A stretch of 64,000 nt of DNA from an uncultured Cohaesibacter sp. (GTDB taxonomy: Bacteria > Pseudomonadota > Alphaproteobacteria > Rhizobiales > Cohaesibacteraceae): contig NZ_OY782507.1 in assembly GCF_963677725.1 (NCBI RefSeq), positions 4,384,171-4,448,170 on the forward strand, read 5' to 3'. The position numbers and the translations under genes were made by a program. The number at the start of each line of letters is the position of its first letter. Positions within the stretch are counted from its first letter, which is position 1. Positions 1 through 13,773 of this stretch are shown here, one piece after another. Below the pieces are notes generated by a model. It was given only the letters and a program-made list of their open reading frames with translations, was not told the DNA's origin and did no database searches.

Positions 1-479
1 TCGCCGACGACATTCGCCTGAAGGCGGAGCAGACTGGTTTGGCTGACCTTTTCGAAGAAGTGCTGGTTCCGACTGAAAAGTTCGTTGAAGTCCGGCGCGG
101 TCGCAAGGTTGAATCCGAGCGCAAGTTTTTCCCGGGTTATGTTCTGGTGAAAATGGCGATGACGGATGATGCTTATCACCTGATCAAGAATACGCCGAAA
201 GTCACTGGCTTTCTTGGATCCGACAATAAGCCCATGCCAATCAGCAATGCTGAGGCTGAGCGTTTGTTGTCGCAGGTAGAGGAAGGTGTCGACAAGCCGA
301 TACCAACCGTCACTTTCGAAGTTGGCGAACAGGTTCGGGTTTCCGATGGCCCGTTTGCTTCCTTCAACGGGCTCGTGGAAGAGGTGGACGAAGAACGTGC
401 ACGTCTCAAGGTTACCGTGTCGATCTTTGGTCGCGCGACCCCTGTCGAGCTCGAATATAATCAGGTCGACAAGCTCTGA
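1..479 (+). CDS. nusG: Transcription termination/antitermination protein NusG (5' partial)
   Basis: NusG binds RNA polymerase and modulates elongation, Rho termination and coupling to ribosomes. The reading frame is open from the first base of the window (frame starting at base 3), so the start codon lies upstream. The visible part carries the end of the NGN domain (the [10 protein letters not shown] segment and the TPKVTGFLG segment) and a complete C-terminal KOW domain ([13 protein letters not shown] to the end at NQVDKL). It precedes rplK by about 105 bases, the usual bacterial secE-nusG-rplK-rplA order. About 155 residues are visible and nothing looks damaged. Confidence 0.97.
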   Translation, partial: ADDIRLKAEQTGLADLFEEVLVPTEKFVEVRRGRKVESERKFFPGYVLVKMAMTDDAYHLIKNTPKVTGFLGSDNKPMPISNAEAERLLSQVEEGVDKPIPTVTFEVGEQVRVSDGPFASFNGLVEEVDEERARLKVTVSIFGRATPVELEYNQVDKL

Positions 480-556
480 TTATTTCATGCGTGCGGGAGA
501 TTGGTCTGTTTGCCAAACAGCCCATCCAACCGCGCGCCTTTCTCATGTCTAACGCA

Positions 557-580
557 TACATCTTCGGATGTAGGGGAAAG
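557..580 (+). promoter_or_regulatory. UUCG-capped hairpin and RBS in the rplK leader
   Basis: A 6-bp perfect stem TACATC/GATGTA closes a TTCG tetraloop (557-572), directly followed by a purine-rich ribosome binding site GGGGAAAG and the rplK start at 586. In well-studied bacteria L1 represses the L11-L1 operon by binding a structure in this leader; whether this hairpin is part of such a site is inference. Confidence 0.45.
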
Positions 581-585
581 ATACT

Positions 586-1014
586 ATGGCAAAGAAGATT
601 CAAGGCTACCTGAAGCTCCAGGTGCCTGCCGGTGCGGCTAACCCGTCGCCACCAATCGGTCCTGCTCTCGGTCAGCGCGGCCTGAACATCATGGAATTCT
701 GTAAGGCGTTTAACGCCAAGACCCAGGAATTGGAAAAGAACGCGCCGATTCCGGTTATCATTACCATTTTCCAGGATAAATCCTTCACCTTCGAAATGAA
801 GACGTCTCCTGCGTCTTACTTCTTGAAGAAAGCTGCGAAGGTACAGAAGGGTTCTTCTGCTCCGGGTCGTGATGTTGGTGGCAAGGTCACCAAAGCACAG
901 GTCAAGGAAATCGCGGAAGCGAAAATGAAGGACCTGAACGCCAACGACATCGAAGCTGCGATGTTGCAGATTGAAGGCACCGCCCGCGCGATGGGCTTTG
1001 AGGTCGTGGGGTAA
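586..1014 (+). CDS. rplK: 50S ribosomal protein L11
   Basis: L11 forms the base of the ribosomal L7/L12 stalk with 23S rRNA helices 43/44, contacts elongation factors, and is needed for RelA activation. The 142-residue product has the full family length: an N-terminal domain with the proline-rich [13 protein letters not shown] segment (residues 21-33), which lies near the thiostrepton-binding region, and a C-terminal RNA-binding domain with GTARAMG near the end. ATG at 586 follows GGGGAAAG. It is followed after 6 bases by rplA, the classical L11 operon. Confidence 0.99.
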   Translation: MAKKIQGYLKLQVPAGAANPSPPIGPALGQRGLNIMEFCKAFNAKTQELEKNAPIPVIITIFQDKSFTFEMKTSPASYFLKKAAKVQKGSSAPGRDVGGKVTKAQVKEIAEAKMKDLNANDIEAAMLQIEGTARAMGFEVVG

Positions 1015-1020
1015 TCCGAT

Positions 1021-1713
1021 ATGGCTAAACTAGGTAAACGTGTTCGCGCTGCGCGCGAAAAAATCGACGCCAACGCCACTTACTCTCTTGAGGAAGCGGT
1101 CAAGGTCATCAAGGATGCCGCATGTGCCAAGTTCGACGAGACTGTTGAGATTTCTCTCAACCTCGGTGTCGACCCTCGCCATGCTGACCAGATGGTCCGT
1201 GGTGTTTGCCAGCTGCCTGCTGGCACCGGTAAAACCGTCAAGGTTGCTGTTTTTGCTCGTGGCGACAAAGCCGAAGAAGCAAAGGCCGCTGGTGCTGATA
1301 TCGTAGGCGCTGAAGAGCTCGTGCAGGAAGTGCAGGGCGGCAAGATCAACTTTGATCGCTGCATTGCAACCCCTGACATGATGCCTCTGGTTGGTCGTCT
1401 TGGTAAAGTACTCGGCCCACGTGGCATGATGCCGAACCCGAAAGTTGGAACCGTTACGCCTGACGTTGCTCAGGCTGTGAAGGATTCCAAAGGTGGTTCC
1501 GTTGAATTCCGCGTTGAGAAAGCCGGTATCATTCATGGCGGTGTTGGCAAAGTAAGCTTCGATGAAGCTGCCATTGTTGATAACATCAAGGCATTTGTTG
1601 CTGCGGTTTCCAAGGCAAAGCCATCGGGCGCCAAAGGCACCTACATGAAAAAGATGTCCCTGTCCTCTACAATGGGGCCAGGTGTACGCGTAGATCTTGC
1701 TTCTGTCGAATAA
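1021..1713 (+). CDS. rplA: 50S ribosomal protein L1
   Basis: L1 builds the mobile L1 stalk of the 50S subunit, helps E-site tRNA leave, and is known to act as translational repressor of its own operon. The product is 230 residues, the normal length, and contains the family signature around [15 protein letters not shown] (about residues 133-147). The ATG lies 6 bases after the rplK stop, so the two are surely co-transcribed. It is followed by a 334-base leader before rplJ, which separates the L11-L1 and L10-L12 units. Confidence 0.99.
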   Translation: MAKLGKRVRAAREKIDANATYSLEEAVKVIKDAACAKFDETVEISLNLGVDPRHADQMVRGVCQLPAGTGKTVKVAVFARGDKAEEAKAAGADIVGAEELVQEVQGGKINFDRCIATPDMMPLVGRLGKVLGPRGMMPNPKVGTVTPDVAQAVKDSKGGSVEFRVEKAGIIHGGVGKVSFDEAAIVDNIKAFVAAVSKAKPSGAKGTYMKKMSLSSTMGPGVRVDLASVE

Positions 1714-2047
1714 ACCGATTAGAAGTCAAACTCGATTCCCTCCGATTCTGATCGGGGGGATGTCTGGTTGTGGTCGCTAGATGGCCCTGTCAGACGCCTG
1801 TCCAAGACTGCGGGGGCGGATCACTTCGGTGTGAAGCTTAATATCCTGCACAGATGGGGTGGACTGATAAGACAAAGGATTTTGTCTGTTGGTTCGAACC
1901 TATGCTTGCCATCCTCGCTTGTCGGGGCGGCAAGGAGGACAGGTCCCTTCGCGCCAGGTCTCCTTACCGTGTTCGATAGGTGTGATCTGGTCAAGTGTAA
2001 CCTCCGACTTTTGTTTCGAACAAGGGTCGGTAACTGGAGAGAAGGCA
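1714..2047 (+). ncRNA. rplJ (L10) mRNA leader, structured, 334 bases, no gene
   Basis: No convincing coding region is present. Several hairpins are visible: CCCTCCGAT/ATCGGGGGG around 1738-1759; AGACAAA/TTTGTCT (1870-1887) with a GGAT loop; and a longer interrupted stem AAGGAG-g-AC (1932-1940) with GTCTCCTT (1958-1965) whose bulges resemble the interrupted stem that binds the L10(L12)n complex in other bacteria. An autoregulatory L10 leader at this place is established for several bacteria; its action here is inferred from position and structure. Confidence 0.6.
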
Positions 2048-2566
2048 TTGGATAGAGCGGAAAAGCAAGAGCTTGTCACGTCCCTGCACGAAACGCTGAA
2101 CAGCGCGGAAGTTGTGGTCGTTGCTCACTATGCTGGCCTCACCGTCGCCGAAATGACCGCGCTTCGTAGTCAAGCGCGTGATGCAGGTGTAACGGTGCAG
2201 GTTGCCAAGAACCGTCTTGTCAAGCTCGCTCTTCAAGGCACGGACGCTGAACCAATTTCTGATCTGTTTACGGGTCAGACTGTAATCGCCACGTCTGGCG
2301 ATCCGGTTTCAGCACCGAAGGTGGCCTCTGAATTCGCCAAGAAAAACGAAAAACTCGTTATTCTGGGCGGTGCCATGGGAACCACCGTACTCGATACCGC
2401 GGGCGTGAATGCACTTGCAACCATGCCATCGCTTGATGAACTGCGCGGCAAAATCGTGGGTGTGCTTCAGGCACCGGCGACCAAAATTGCTCAGGTTCTG
2501 CAGGCTCCGGGCGGACAGCTCGCGCGTGTATTCGGCGCATATGCCAAGAAGGACGAAGCGGCATAA
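2048..2566 (+). CDS. rplJ: 50S ribosomal protein L10
   Basis: L10 (P0) anchors the L7/L12 dimers to the ribosomal stalk; the L10-L12 complex also represses its own mRNA. I choose the TTG at 2048, giving 172 residues (start [10 protein letters not shown]), because it has GGAGA at 2036-2040 with a 7-base spacer and matches the usual L10 N-terminus and length. An in-frame upstream ATG at 1889 would add 53 unrelated residues translated from the leader. The family pattern [14 protein letters not shown] is at residues 20-33. The C-terminal helix ends AYAKKDEAA. The next gene is rplL. Confidence 0.96.
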   Translation: MDRAEKQELVTSLHETLNSAEVVVVAHYAGLTVAEMTALRSQARDAGVTVQVAKNRLVKLALQGTDAEPISDLFTGQTVIATSGDPVSAPKVASEFAKKNEKLVILGGAMGTTVLDTAGVNALATMPSLDELRGKIVGVLQAPATKIAQVLQAPGGQLARVFGAYAKKDEAA

Positions 2567-2620
2567 GGCCGTTCTCGATACAATTAGAAATCTAGGTTCG
2601 TACCAATAGGAAACAATACG

Positions 2621-2992
2621 ATGGCTGATCTTGAAAAGCTCGTAGAAGAACTCTCTACCCTCACCGTTATGGAAGCTGCTGAGCTGTCCACCATGCTTGA
2701 AGAGAAGTGGGGCGTTTCTGCTGCTGCTCCTGTTGCTGTTGCCGCTGCTGCTGGCCCAGCTGCTGAAGCTGCTGAAGAGAAAACCGAATTTGACGTTGTT
2801 CTTGCCGCTGCTGGCGACAAGAAAATCAACGTCATTAAAGAAGTTCGTGGCATCACCGGTCTTGGCCTCAAAGAAGCCAAAGAGCTGGTAGAAGGTGCTC
2901 CGAAAGCTGTCAAAGAAGGCGTAGACAAAGCAGAAGCAGAAGAGCTCAAAGCAAAGCTCGAAGCTGCCGGCGCTACCGTCGAACTGAAATAA
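2621..2992 (+). CDS. rplL: 50S ribosomal protein L7/L12
   Basis: This is the multi-copy stalk protein that recruits and stimulates translational GTPases. The 123-residue product shows the N-terminal dimerisation domain (residues 1-35), an alanine-rich flexible hinge (about 38-55) and the compact C-terminal domain with the KINVIKEVR and [15 protein letters not shown] helices that bind factors. It lies 54 bases after rplJ, and a hairpin follows before rpoB, a usual place for partial termination that makes L12 more abundant than RNA polymerase. Confidence 0.99.
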   Translation: MADLEKLVEELSTLTVMEAAELSTMLEEKWGVSAAAPVAVAAAAGPAAEAAEEKTEFDVVLAAAGDKKINVIKEVRGITGLGLKEAKELVEGAPKAVKEGVDKAEAEELKAKLEAAGATVELK

Positions 2993-3009
2993 GGTTTATC
3001 CTTATGTTG

Positions 3010-3038
3010 AGATCCGGGGGAATCATTTCTCCGGATCT
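3010..3038 (+). promoter_or_regulatory. Hairpin in the rplL-rpoB gap (possible attenuator)
   Basis: A perfect 8-bp stem AGATCCGG (3010-3017) / CCGGATCT (3031-3038) follows the rplL stop, without a strong U run. A second long-range pair, ATGGGCG (3066-3072) / CGCCCAT (3120-3126), brackets the rest of the gap. In E. coli the rplL-rpoB gap holds an attenuator and RNase III site; the same role here is inference. Confidence 0.45.
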
Positions 3039-3147
3039 TGCAAAAAATCAGGTGTCCATTTTTTAATGGGCGTTTTTCTCAAGAGCCTGCACAATCCTGT
3101 GACGGGCTTTTTGGCCAACCGCCCATAGAGCGAGACGAGGAGCGACG

Positions 3148-6100
3148 ATGGCTCAGACGTTTTCTGGTCGCAAAAAGCTAAGAAAATACTTTGGTCATAT
3201 TAAAGAAGTGGCAGAAATGCCAAATCTTATCGAAGTACAGAAGGCTTCATATGACCAATTCCTGCAAGTAGATGAACCCGCCTCTGGACGCTTCGATGAA
3301 GGTCTTCAGGCGGTCTTTTCGTCTGTTTTCCCTATTACGGACTTTTCCGGAACAGCTCAGCTCGAATTCGTGCGTTACGAATTCGAAGCGCCAAAATACG
3401 ACACCGAGGAATGCCGCCTGCGCGGTATGACCTATTCGGCGCCGCTGAAGCTGACCCTGCGTCTGATCGTCTTTGAAGTAGATGAAGACACCGGCGCCAA
3501 GTCTGTCAAAGACATCAAGGAACAGGATGTCTATATGGGCGATATGCCGCTCATGACGGACAAGGGTACGTTCATTGTCAATGGCACCGAGCGTGTGATC
3601 GTTTCCCAGATGCACCGGTCTCCGGGCGTCTTCTTCGATCATGACAAGGGCAAAAGCCATTCTTCGGGCAAGCTGCTGTTTGCTGCGCGCATCATTCCAT
3701 ATCGTGGGTCCTGGCTCGACATCGAGTTTGACGCCAAAGATATCGTTTATGCCCGTATCGACCGTCGTCGCAAGATTCCGGTCTCGAGCCTGCTGTTCGC
3801 GTTGGGTCTCGACACTGAAGAGATTCTCGATACCTACTATAACGCCGTAAACTACCAGCGTAGTGAAGGGTCCTGGCGCGTTGCCTTCAATGGCGACGAG
3901 ATGAAAGGGTCCAAATCCGAGCGTGAACTGGTGGATGCGGAAACCGGTGAAGTGGTTCTGGAGGCTGGTAAAAAACTGACCGCCCGTCAGATCCGCAAAC
4001 TGGTTGATGGTGGCCTGAGATTCCTCAAGGTTGAGGATGAAGACCTTTACGGCAAATATCTGGCGGAAGATGCCGTTTCCTTCACCACTGGCGAAATCTT
4101 TGCCGAAGCTGGCGATGAGATTGACGAGAAAGTCCTCGCAACTCTCAAAGACAATGATTTCCAGGATGTGTCGGTTCTCAATATCGACCACGTCACTGTT
4201 GGTGCCTATATCCGCAACACGCTTGCTGTTGACAAGAATTCCGATCGTGAATCGGCTCTGTTTGACATCTACCGCGTGATGCGTCCTGGTGAACCGCCAA
4301 CCATCGAAACTGCAGAAGCGATGTTCCAGTCGCTGTTCTTCGATCCGGAGCGCTATGATCTGTCCGCGGTTGGTCGCGTGAAGATGAATATGCGTATGGA
4401 TCTGGATGTCGAAGACACCGTGCGTATTCTGCGCAAGGAAGACATTGTCGAAGTTATTCGTACCCTGCTTGATCTGCGTGATGGCAAGGGCGAAATCGAC
4501 GATATCGACAACCTCGGCAACCGTCGTGTTCGTTCTGTGGGCGAATTGATGGAGAACCAGTATCGCATCGGTCTGCTCCGCATGGAGCGCGCGATCAAGG
4601 AACGGATGTCCTCGATCGAGATCGATACGGTCATGCCTCAGGACCTGATCAATGCCAAGCCGGCAGCGGCTGCTGTGCGTGAATTCTTCGGCTCTTCGCA
4701 GCTGTCGCAGTTCATGGACCAGAACAACCCGCTGTCCGAGATTACGCATAAGCGTCGTCTCTCCGCATTGGGCCCAGGTGGTTTGACCCGTGAGCGTGCT
4801 GGCTTTGAGGTGCGCGACGTGCATCCAACGCACTATGGTCGTATCTGTCCGATTGAAACCCCGGAAGGTCCGAACATCGGTCTGATCAACTCGCTGGCAA
4901 CCTTTGCCCGTGTGAACAAATATGGCTTCATCGAGTCTCCTTACCGCAAGGTGAAGGATGGTCGCGTGACCGGCGAGGTGGTTTACCTCTCGGCCATGGA
5001 AGAGGCAAAGCACTATGTGGCACAGGCCAACATCGAACTGTCTGATGAAGGTGGTTTTGTTGATGAAACCGTCATTTGTCGTCACGCTGGCGATGTGATG
5101 ATGGTGCCGGTCGAGCGCGTCGATTTCATGGACGTGTCGCCAAAACAGCTCGTATCAGTCGCAGCAGCGCTCATTCCGTTCCTTGAGAACGATGACGCCA
5201 ACCGCGCCCTGATGGGATCGAACATGCAGCGTCAGGCTGTGCCGCTGGTTCGTGCCGAAGCGCCTTTCGTGGGCACTGGTATGGAGCCGATTGTGGCACG
5301 GGATTCTGGCGCGGCGATTGCGGCTACCCGGACCGGTATTGTCGATCAGGTCGATGCGACCCGTATCGTTATCCGTGCGACCGAGGAGCTTGATCCGAGC
5401 AAGTCTGGCGTTGACATCTATCGTCTGGCCAAGTTCCAGCGTTCCAACCAGTCCACCTGCATCAACCAGCGTCCGCTGGTCTCTGTTGGTGACTTTGTTC
5501 AGAAGTCCGAGATCATCGCTGATGGTCCTTCGACTGATCTGGGCGATCTGGCGCTGGGTCGTAACGTGCTCGTGGCCTTCATGCCATGGAACGGTTACAA
5601 CTTCGAGGATTCGATCCTGCTTTCCGAGCGTATCGTGAAAGAAGACGTCTTCACTTCGGTTCACATTGAAGAATTTGAAGTGATGGCTCGCGATACCAAG
5701 CTTGGCCCTGAAGAGATCACACGCGATATTCCGAACGTTTCGGAAGAATCGCTGAAAAATCTCGACGAGGCAGGCATCACCTATATTGGTGCGGAAGTGA
5801 AGCCGGGCGACATTCTTGTCGGCAAGATCACGCCGAAGGGCGAAAGCCCAATGACGCCGGAAGAAAAACTTCTGCGCGCCATCTTCGGTGAGAAGGCGTC
5901 TGATGTGCGTGACACTTCGTTGCGCATGCCTCCTGGCACCTTTGGTACTGTTGTCGAGGTTCGTGTCTTTAACCGTCACGGCATCGACAAGGACGAGCGC
6001 GCGATGTCCATCGAGCGTGAAGAGATCGAACGTCTTGCAAAAGACCGTGACGATGAGCAGGCGATCCTGGATCGCAACGTCTATGGCCGTCTGGCTGACA

Positions 6101-7290
6101 TGCTCAACGGTCACGTCGGCTCTGCCGGTCCAAAAGGCTTCAAGAAGGACTCCACCATTACCCACGCGGAAATGGCTGAGTATCCTCGCAGTCAGTGGTG
6201 GCTGTTTGCCTCTGAAGACGAAAAGCTGATGGGTGAAGTGGAAGCTCTGCGCAATCAGTATGACGATAGCCGCAAGCGCCTCGAGCAGCGTTTCATCGAC
6301 AAGGTTGAGAAGCTGCAGCGTGGTGACGAGCTGCCACCGGGCGTCATGAAAATGGCCAAGGTCTTCATCGCCATCAAGCGTAAGATCCAGCCAGGTGACA
6401 AGATGGCTGGTCGTCACGGCAACAAGGGTGTGGTCTCGCGCATCGTGCCTATTGAAGATATGCCATATCTTGAAGACGGCACCCATGTTGACATCGTGCT
6501 GAACCCGCTGGGCGTGCCGTCGCGCATGAATGTCGGTCAGATTCTTGAAACCCATTTGGGTTGGGCCTGTGCAGGCATGGGTCGCAAGATCGGCAAGATG
6601 TATGACGAGTACAAGAAGAACGGCAACATTGAGCCGCTGCGTCTGGAACTTGACAATGTTTATCATGACAATGGCAAGAATCTGGATGTCAAAGAGCATG
6701 ACGACGAAAGCGTTGTGCGGATGGCAGAGCAGCTGCGCAAGGGCGTTTCCATCGCGACTCCGGTCTTTGATGGGGCCCATGAGCCTGATGTTGTCGAGAT
6801 GCTTGAGCGAGCCGGTCTGCATGGATCCGGTCAGTCGACGCTGTTTGATGGCCGTACCGGCGATCAGTTTGACCGTCCTGTGACGGTTGGCTACATCTAC
6901 ATGCTGAAACTGCACCACCTGGTCGATGACAAGATTCACGGTCGTTCGATTGGCCCATACAGCCTCGTTACCCAGCAGCCGCTCGGTGGTAAGGCCCAGT
7001 TTGGTGGTCAGCGCTTCGGTGAGATGGAGGTCTGGGCTCTGGAAGCTTACGGAGCGGCCTACACCTTGCAGGAAATGCTCACTGTCAAGTCGGATGACGT
7101 GGCTGGTCGTACCAAGGTTTATGAAGCCATTGTTCGGGGGGATGACACCTTCGAAGCCGGTATTCCGGAAAGCTTCAACGTCCTTGTCAAGGAGATCCGG
7201 TCTCTTGGTCTGAATATGGAGTTGGAAGACAGCCAGCGCCTGCTCGATCTGGAACCGAATGACACGCCGCCTGCGGACGCTGCTGAATAG
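3148..7290 (+). CDS. rpoB: DNA-directed RNA polymerase beta subunit
   Basis: RpoB forms one half of the catalytic cleft of RNA polymerase and contains the rifampicin pocket. The 1380-residue length is usual for Hyphomicrobiales. Protrusion and lobe domains occupy the first ~450 residues; the rifampicin-determining stretch ([20 protein letters not shown], about residues 514-533) has the sensitive wild-type residues, including D, H and S at the common resistance positions. The [18 protein letters not shown] segment near the active site is intact. ATG at 3148 has GAGGAGCGACG just before it. rpoC follows after 90 bases. Confidence 0.99.
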   Translation: MAQTFSGRKKLRKYFGHIKEVAEMPNLIEVQKASYDQFLQVDEPASGRFDEGLQAVFSSVFPITDFSGTAQLEFVRYEFEAPKYDTEECRLRGMTYSAPLKLTLRLIVFEVDEDTGAKSVKDIKEQDVYMGDMPLMTDKGTFIVNGTERVIVSQMHRSPGVFFDHDKGKSHSSGKLLFAARIIPYRGSWLDIEFDAKDIVYARIDRRRKIPVSSLLFALGLDTEEILDTYYNAVNYQRSEGSWRVAFNGDEMKGSKSERELVDAETGEVVLEAGKKLTARQIRKLVDGGLRFLKVEDEDLYGKYLAEDAVSFTTGEIFAEAGDEIDEKVLATLKDNDFQDVSVLNIDHVTVGAYIRNTLAVDKNSDRESALFDIYRVMRPGEPPTIETAEAMFQSLFFDPERYDLSAVGRVKMNMRMDLDVEDTVRILRKEDIVEVIRTLLDLRDGKGEIDDIDNLGNRRVRSVGELMENQYRIGLLRMERAIKERMSSIEIDTVMPQDLINAKPAAAAVREFFGSSQLSQFMDQNNPLSEITHKRRLSALGPGGLTRERAGFEVRDVHPTHYGRICPIETPEGPNIGLINSLATFARVNKYGFIESPYRKVKDGRVTGEVVYLSAMEEAKHYVAQANIELSDEGGFVDETVICRHAGDVMMVPVERVDFMDVSPKQLVSVAAALIPFLENDDANRALMGSNMQRQAVPLVRAEAPFVGTGMEPIVARDSGAAIAATRTGIVDQVDATRIVIRATEELDPSKSGVDIYRLAKFQRSNQSTCINQRPLVSVGDFVQKSEIIADGPSTDLGDLALGRNVLVAFMPWNGYNFEDSILLSERIVKEDVFTSVHIEEFEVMARDTKLGPEEITRDIPNVSEESLKNLDEAGITYIGAEVKPGDILVGKITPKGESPMTPEEKLLRAIFGEKASDVRDTSLRMPPGTFGTVVEVRVFNRHGIDKDERAMSIEREEIERLAKDRDDEQAILDRNVYGRLADMLNGHVGSAGPKGFKKDSTITHAEMAEYPRSQWWLFASEDEKLMGEVEALRNQYDDSRKRLEQRFIDKVEKLQRGDELPPGVMKMAKVFIAIKRKIQPGDKMAGRHGNKGVVSRIVPIEDMPYLEDGTHVDIVLNPLGVPSRMNVGQILETHLGWACAGMGRKIGKMYDEYKKNGNIEPLRLELDNVYHDNGKNLDVKEHDDESVVRMAEQLRKGVSIATPVFDGAHEPDVVEMLERAGLHGSGQSTLFDGRTGDQFDRPVTVGYIYMLKLHHLVDDKIHGRSIGPYSLVTQQPLGGKAQFGGQRFGEMEVWALEAYGAAYTLQEMLTVKSDDVAGRTKVYEAIVRGDDTFEAGIPESFNVLVKEIRSLGLNMELEDSQRLLDLEPNDTPPADAAE

Positions 7291-7380
7291 GCAGCGCCCG
7301 AACCCAGAAACCGAGGCAATTTTTTCGGAACGGATCGCGGAGGAAAACCGCGGTCCGTCAACCCGTAAAGAGGAGACACC

Positions 7381-11592
<4,212 letters not shown>

Positions 11593-11613
11593 ACGGTAGC
11601 GTCATTTCCGATT

Positions 11614-11650
11614 AAAAAAGGGCCGCCCTGATTTCAGGGTGGCCCTTTTT
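11614..11650 (+). terminator. Intrinsic terminator after rpoC
   Basis: A GC-rich stem GGGCCgCCCTG / CAGGGtGGCCC with an ATTT loop is flanked by AAAAAA on the left and TTTTT on the right. The symmetric A and T runs are a textbook Rho-independent terminator 22 bases after the rpoC stop. Confidence 0.93.
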
Positions 11651-11716
11651 GTTATGTCTGCAATAAACCTCCACCTCCGGTGGAGGACTGGACAGGTTCT
11701 ACATTTTCATTGAGAG

Positions 11717-11767
11717 ACCTCCTCACTTGAACCATTGGCGTGGTTTTAAGAAATCAAGCGAGGAGGT
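11717..11767 (+). promoter_or_regulatory. tnpA leader inverted repeat covering the ribosome binding site
   Basis: ACCTCCTCACTTG (11717-11729) pairs with CAAGCGAGGAGGT (11755-11767) with one mismatch, and an inner AACCA/TGGTT pair extends the structure. The right arm contains the GGAGG ribosome binding site of tnpA (ATG at 11771). Folding would hide the site; RBS sequestration is known for IS200 transposase mRNA. Confidence 0.7.
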
Positions 11768-11770
11768 TTT

Positions 11771-12205
11771 ATGGACAAAAATCACCTATCACACAGCACC
11801 TGGGACTGCAAATATCACGTGGTCTTCGGGTCCAAGTACCGCACCAAGCGTCTCTACGGAGACTTGCGGCTTGAGTTGAGGGATCAATTTAGCAAACTGG
11901 CATCTCAGAAAGGATGCCATATTGAGGAAGGGCATTTGATGCCTGACCATGTTCATATGTTGATCTCTATCCCACCCAAATATTCTGTCGCCCATATAGT
12001 GGGGTTCTTGAAAGGGAAAACGGCGCTTTACGTGGCAAACAAATATGCCCGGAAACGTCGCTACAAGGGATATCACTTTTGGGCGCGTGGATACTTTGTC
12101 TCAACAACGGGCTATCAAGAGGAGGTCGTCAGACGCTATATCCGCAATCAAGAGAAGCAGGATAAGGCATCTGACTATGCCGATATGTTCAAGCCCAATT
12201 ATTGA
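11771..12205 (+). CDS. tnpA: IS200-type Y1 transposase TnpA
   Basis: TnpA is a HUH-class transposase that cuts and rejoins single-stranded DNA at hairpin ends using one tyrosine. The 144-residue product starts with the typical STWDCKYHVVFGSKYR segment, has the HUH motif as HVH in MPDHVHML (about residues 57-64) and a YxxxQ catalytic motif YIRNQ near residues 120-124. All catalytic residues appear present and the frame is intact, so the element may be active. The ATG follows AGGAGGTTTT; that RBS is buried in a leader stem. Confidence 0.94.
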   Translation: MDKNHLSHSTWDCKYHVVFGSKYRTKRLYGDLRLELRDQFSKLASQKGCHIEEGHLMPDHVHMLISIPPKYSVAHIVGFLKGKTALYVANKYARKRRYKGYHFWARGYFVSTTGYQEEVVRRYIRNQEKQDKASDYADMFKPNY

Positions 12206-12357
12206 AACCTAACAAAACCACTTCTAGTGGTTCAAGCGAAGCGTCTCAAACCTCCCCCTCTGGGGGAGGTCATGACTTGGTGTGAACGGTGTGGTGGCTG
12301 GCCCCACTTTTACCATATTGTGTCAGATACATGCTCACGCCAAATTGGAGTGAAGCA

Positions 12358-12888
12358 TTGAAATTTTTCGGTCAATTTTTCCCGACAGGGAACGTAAAGT
12401 CCTTGTCCTTTGTTTTTGTCGCCAGCCTTGCGGCTGCGTCTCCGTCATTTGCAGCCTGTCAGCAGTCGACTGGCGATGGGTTTGTCCTCAAGTCTGATAG
12501 GGCATTGCAGGTGGGCAAGGGGCTGGAGTGGAAGCGCTGTGCCCTTGGCATGGAGTGGTCAGATCAACAGACCACCTGTGTTGGAGAGCCTCTGGCGTTG
12601 GGTCTGGAGCAGGCCAAGCAGCAGGCAAGCAAACTTGGAAGTGGTTGGCGGCTGCCGACTGCGGAAGAGTTTGACGGTATCTTCATGGATAGTTGCTCCG
12701 GCCCCAAGATTGATGCCATCGCCTTCCCCGGAATCGGTGCCGTCGCTTTTGAGGATGGTGCTGAATTCTGGACCACGACTTCGATCGGCCTACCCGACAT
12801 GTATTACTATTTCAATGTAACGGATGGTTATGTCGATGGGCACAGTTCCGGATTCTCTCTGTTCAGTTTGCTGGTCAGGAATCAATGA
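12358..12888 (+). CDS. Exported DUF1566 (Lcl C-terminal)-type protein
   Basis: The function is unknown. The product resembles the DUF1566/Lcl C-terminal domain, often found in exported or surface proteins: a GLEWKRCALGMEW core, the GWRLPTAEEF motif and the final EFWTTTS strand. I choose TTG at 12358 (176 residues) because GGAG lies 7 bases before it and it gives a clean Sec signal peptide (about residues 1-32, ending ASPSFA before ACQQ). In-frame ATGs at 12289 and 12331 exist but lack a good RBS and spoil the signal peptide. It lies alone between the insertion sequence and rpsL and belongs to neither operon. Confidence 0.7.
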   Translation: MKFFGQFFPTGNVKSLSFVFVASLAAASPSFAACQQSTGDGFVLKSDRALQVGKGLEWKRCALGMEWSDQQTTCVGEPLALGLEQAKQQASKLGSGWRLPTAEEFDGIFMDSCSGPKIDAIAFPGIGAVAFEDGAEFWTTTSIGLPDMYYYFNVTDGYVDGHSSGFSLFSLLVRNQ

Positions 12889-13048
12889 CGGGCATCTGTG
12901 TCGGGGCAGAGAATCTTCAATGATTTTGTCCCGGGGGCGGCGTCCGGGACTGCCGCGAGTCCTTTTCAAATATGGGGAAGAATCGGCAGATTCCCGTGAT
13001 TTGTGAGAGCGTGTTTTCACAAATTGCGAATTATGTCGCATTTAAGCA

Positions 13049-13080
13049 ATAAAAATACCGCCTATTTCGACAATAGGCGG
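13049..13080 (-). terminator. Terminator-like hairpin pointing to the - strand
   Basis: The 9-bp perfect stem CCGCCTATT-tcgac-AATAGGCGG is followed, when read on the - strand, by TATTTTTATT. On the + strand there is no T run. It could stop antisense transcription coming from the rpsL side, or be a remnant; no - strand gene is seen to use it. Confidence 0.5.
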
Positions 13081-13106
13081 GCTTCTTGGAATCTTCATCA
13101 AGGGGG

Positions 13107-13135
13107 TTGACGGAATGCATTCTACAGAGTAGTTT
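13107..13135 (+). promoter_or_regulatory. Candidate promoter for the str operon
   Basis: TTGACG (13107-13112), a 17-base spacer and TAGTTT (13130-13135) form a sigma-70-type promoter about 240 bases upstream of rpsL. The -35 is strong and the -10 moderate. Confidence 0.5.
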
Positions 13136-13377
13136 CGCGCCACTTCTCGAACATGCCGTAAGTGCTCGATGATCGAAAGCGCCACGTTTTCGACGCAAGA
13201 CCATTTAAACGATGTTCGTCTTAATGAAGCTGAGATTGACTGGCTCATGATTGCGGTTCGCCGTAATCCTCTGGTTTTCACAGCGCCGTTCGCGGCAAGA
13301 GTCGCGCGATGGTGCGCTTTTGCGCGTGCGGACGGTGCATATGTAATTGTTCAGAGAGATCTGAAAGGCACACGTTA

Positions 13378-13749
13378 ATGCCAACCATTAACCAGCTTAT
13401 TCGCAAGCCGCGCAAAATGCCGGTAAAGCGTAATAAAGTTCCGGCCATGGAGGCCTGCCCCCAGAAGAGGGGTGTTTGTACGCGCGTCTATACCACTACG
13501 CCTAAGAAGCCGAACTCGGCTCTGCGTAAGGTTGCCAAGGTTCGCCTGACCAACGGTTTTGAAGTGATTGGTTATATCCCCGGTGAGGGTCATAACCTGC
13601 AGGAACACTCCGTTGTGATGATCCGCGGCGGTCGCGTGAAAGACTTGCCTGGTGTTCGTTACCACATCCTTCGCGGTGTGCTCGATACCCAGGGAGTTAA
13701 AGACCGTAAGCAGCGTCGTTCCAAATATGGCGCGAAGCGGCCTAAATAA
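13378..13749 (+). CDS. rpsL: 30S ribosomal protein S12
   Basis: S12 controls decoding accuracy at the A site and is the classical streptomycin target. The 123-residue product begins [13 protein letters not shown], the universal S12 start, so the ATG at 13378 is chosen over an in-frame ATG at 13309. The streptomycin-sensitive lysines are present in [13 protein letters not shown] and [12 protein letters not shown]. The C-terminus [13 protein letters not shown] is typical. It opens the str operon (rpsL-rpsG-fusA-tuf), with rpsG 24 bases downstream. Confidence 0.99.
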   Translation: MPTINQLIRKPRKMPVKRNKVPAMEACPQKRGVCTRVYTTTPKKPNSALRKVAKVRLTNGFEVIGYIPGEGHNLQEHSVVMIRGGRVKDLPGVRYHILRGVLDTQGVKDRKQRRSKYGAKRPK

Positions 13750-13773
13750 GCCGCTTATTGGAGTTTTGGTCAC

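Larger units (their letters stand above)
11664..12273 (+). mobile_element. IS200/IS605-family insertion sequence (tnpA only)
   Basis: The element is bounded by subterminal hairpins rather than inverted repeats, as expected for this single-strand transposing family. The left-end hairpin is CCTCCACC-tcc-GGTGGAGG (11668-11686) and the right-end hairpin ACCTCCCCC-tct-GGGGGAGGT (12250-12270); both start AAACCTCC or ACCTCC. A further small hairpin AACCACT-tct-AGTGGTT lies at 12216-12232. It contains one transposase gene and no tnpB. Exact cleavage sites cannot be fixed without an empty-site comparison, so the ends are approximate. It inserted just downstream of the rpoC terminator. Confidence 0.85.
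12889..13377. other. 489-base gap before rpsL, without a convincing gene
   Basis: Two strong stem-loops are visible: GTCCCGG/CCGGGAC (12928-12950) and CCGCCTATT/AATAGGCGG (13058-13080). A promoter-like sequence precedes the str operon. Short reading frames on both strands (for example 13169-13378 + and 13042-13281 -) have no recognisable features and I do not call them. Confidence 0.6.

Noticed and set aside
1889-2047. N-terminal extension of L10 from an upstream ATG
   Set aside because: It translates the structured leader; the TTG at 2048 has the RBS and gives the normal L10 length.
11664-12273. IS605-type element with tnpB/RNA guide system
   Set aside because: No tnpB-like gene is present; only tnpA lies between the end hairpins.
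13309-13377. N-terminal extension of S12
   Set aside because: The 23 extra residues do not match S12, whose normal start is the ATG at 13378.
13169-13378. Short + frame before rpsL
   Set aside because: No RBS, no known motif, lies within the promoter and leader region.
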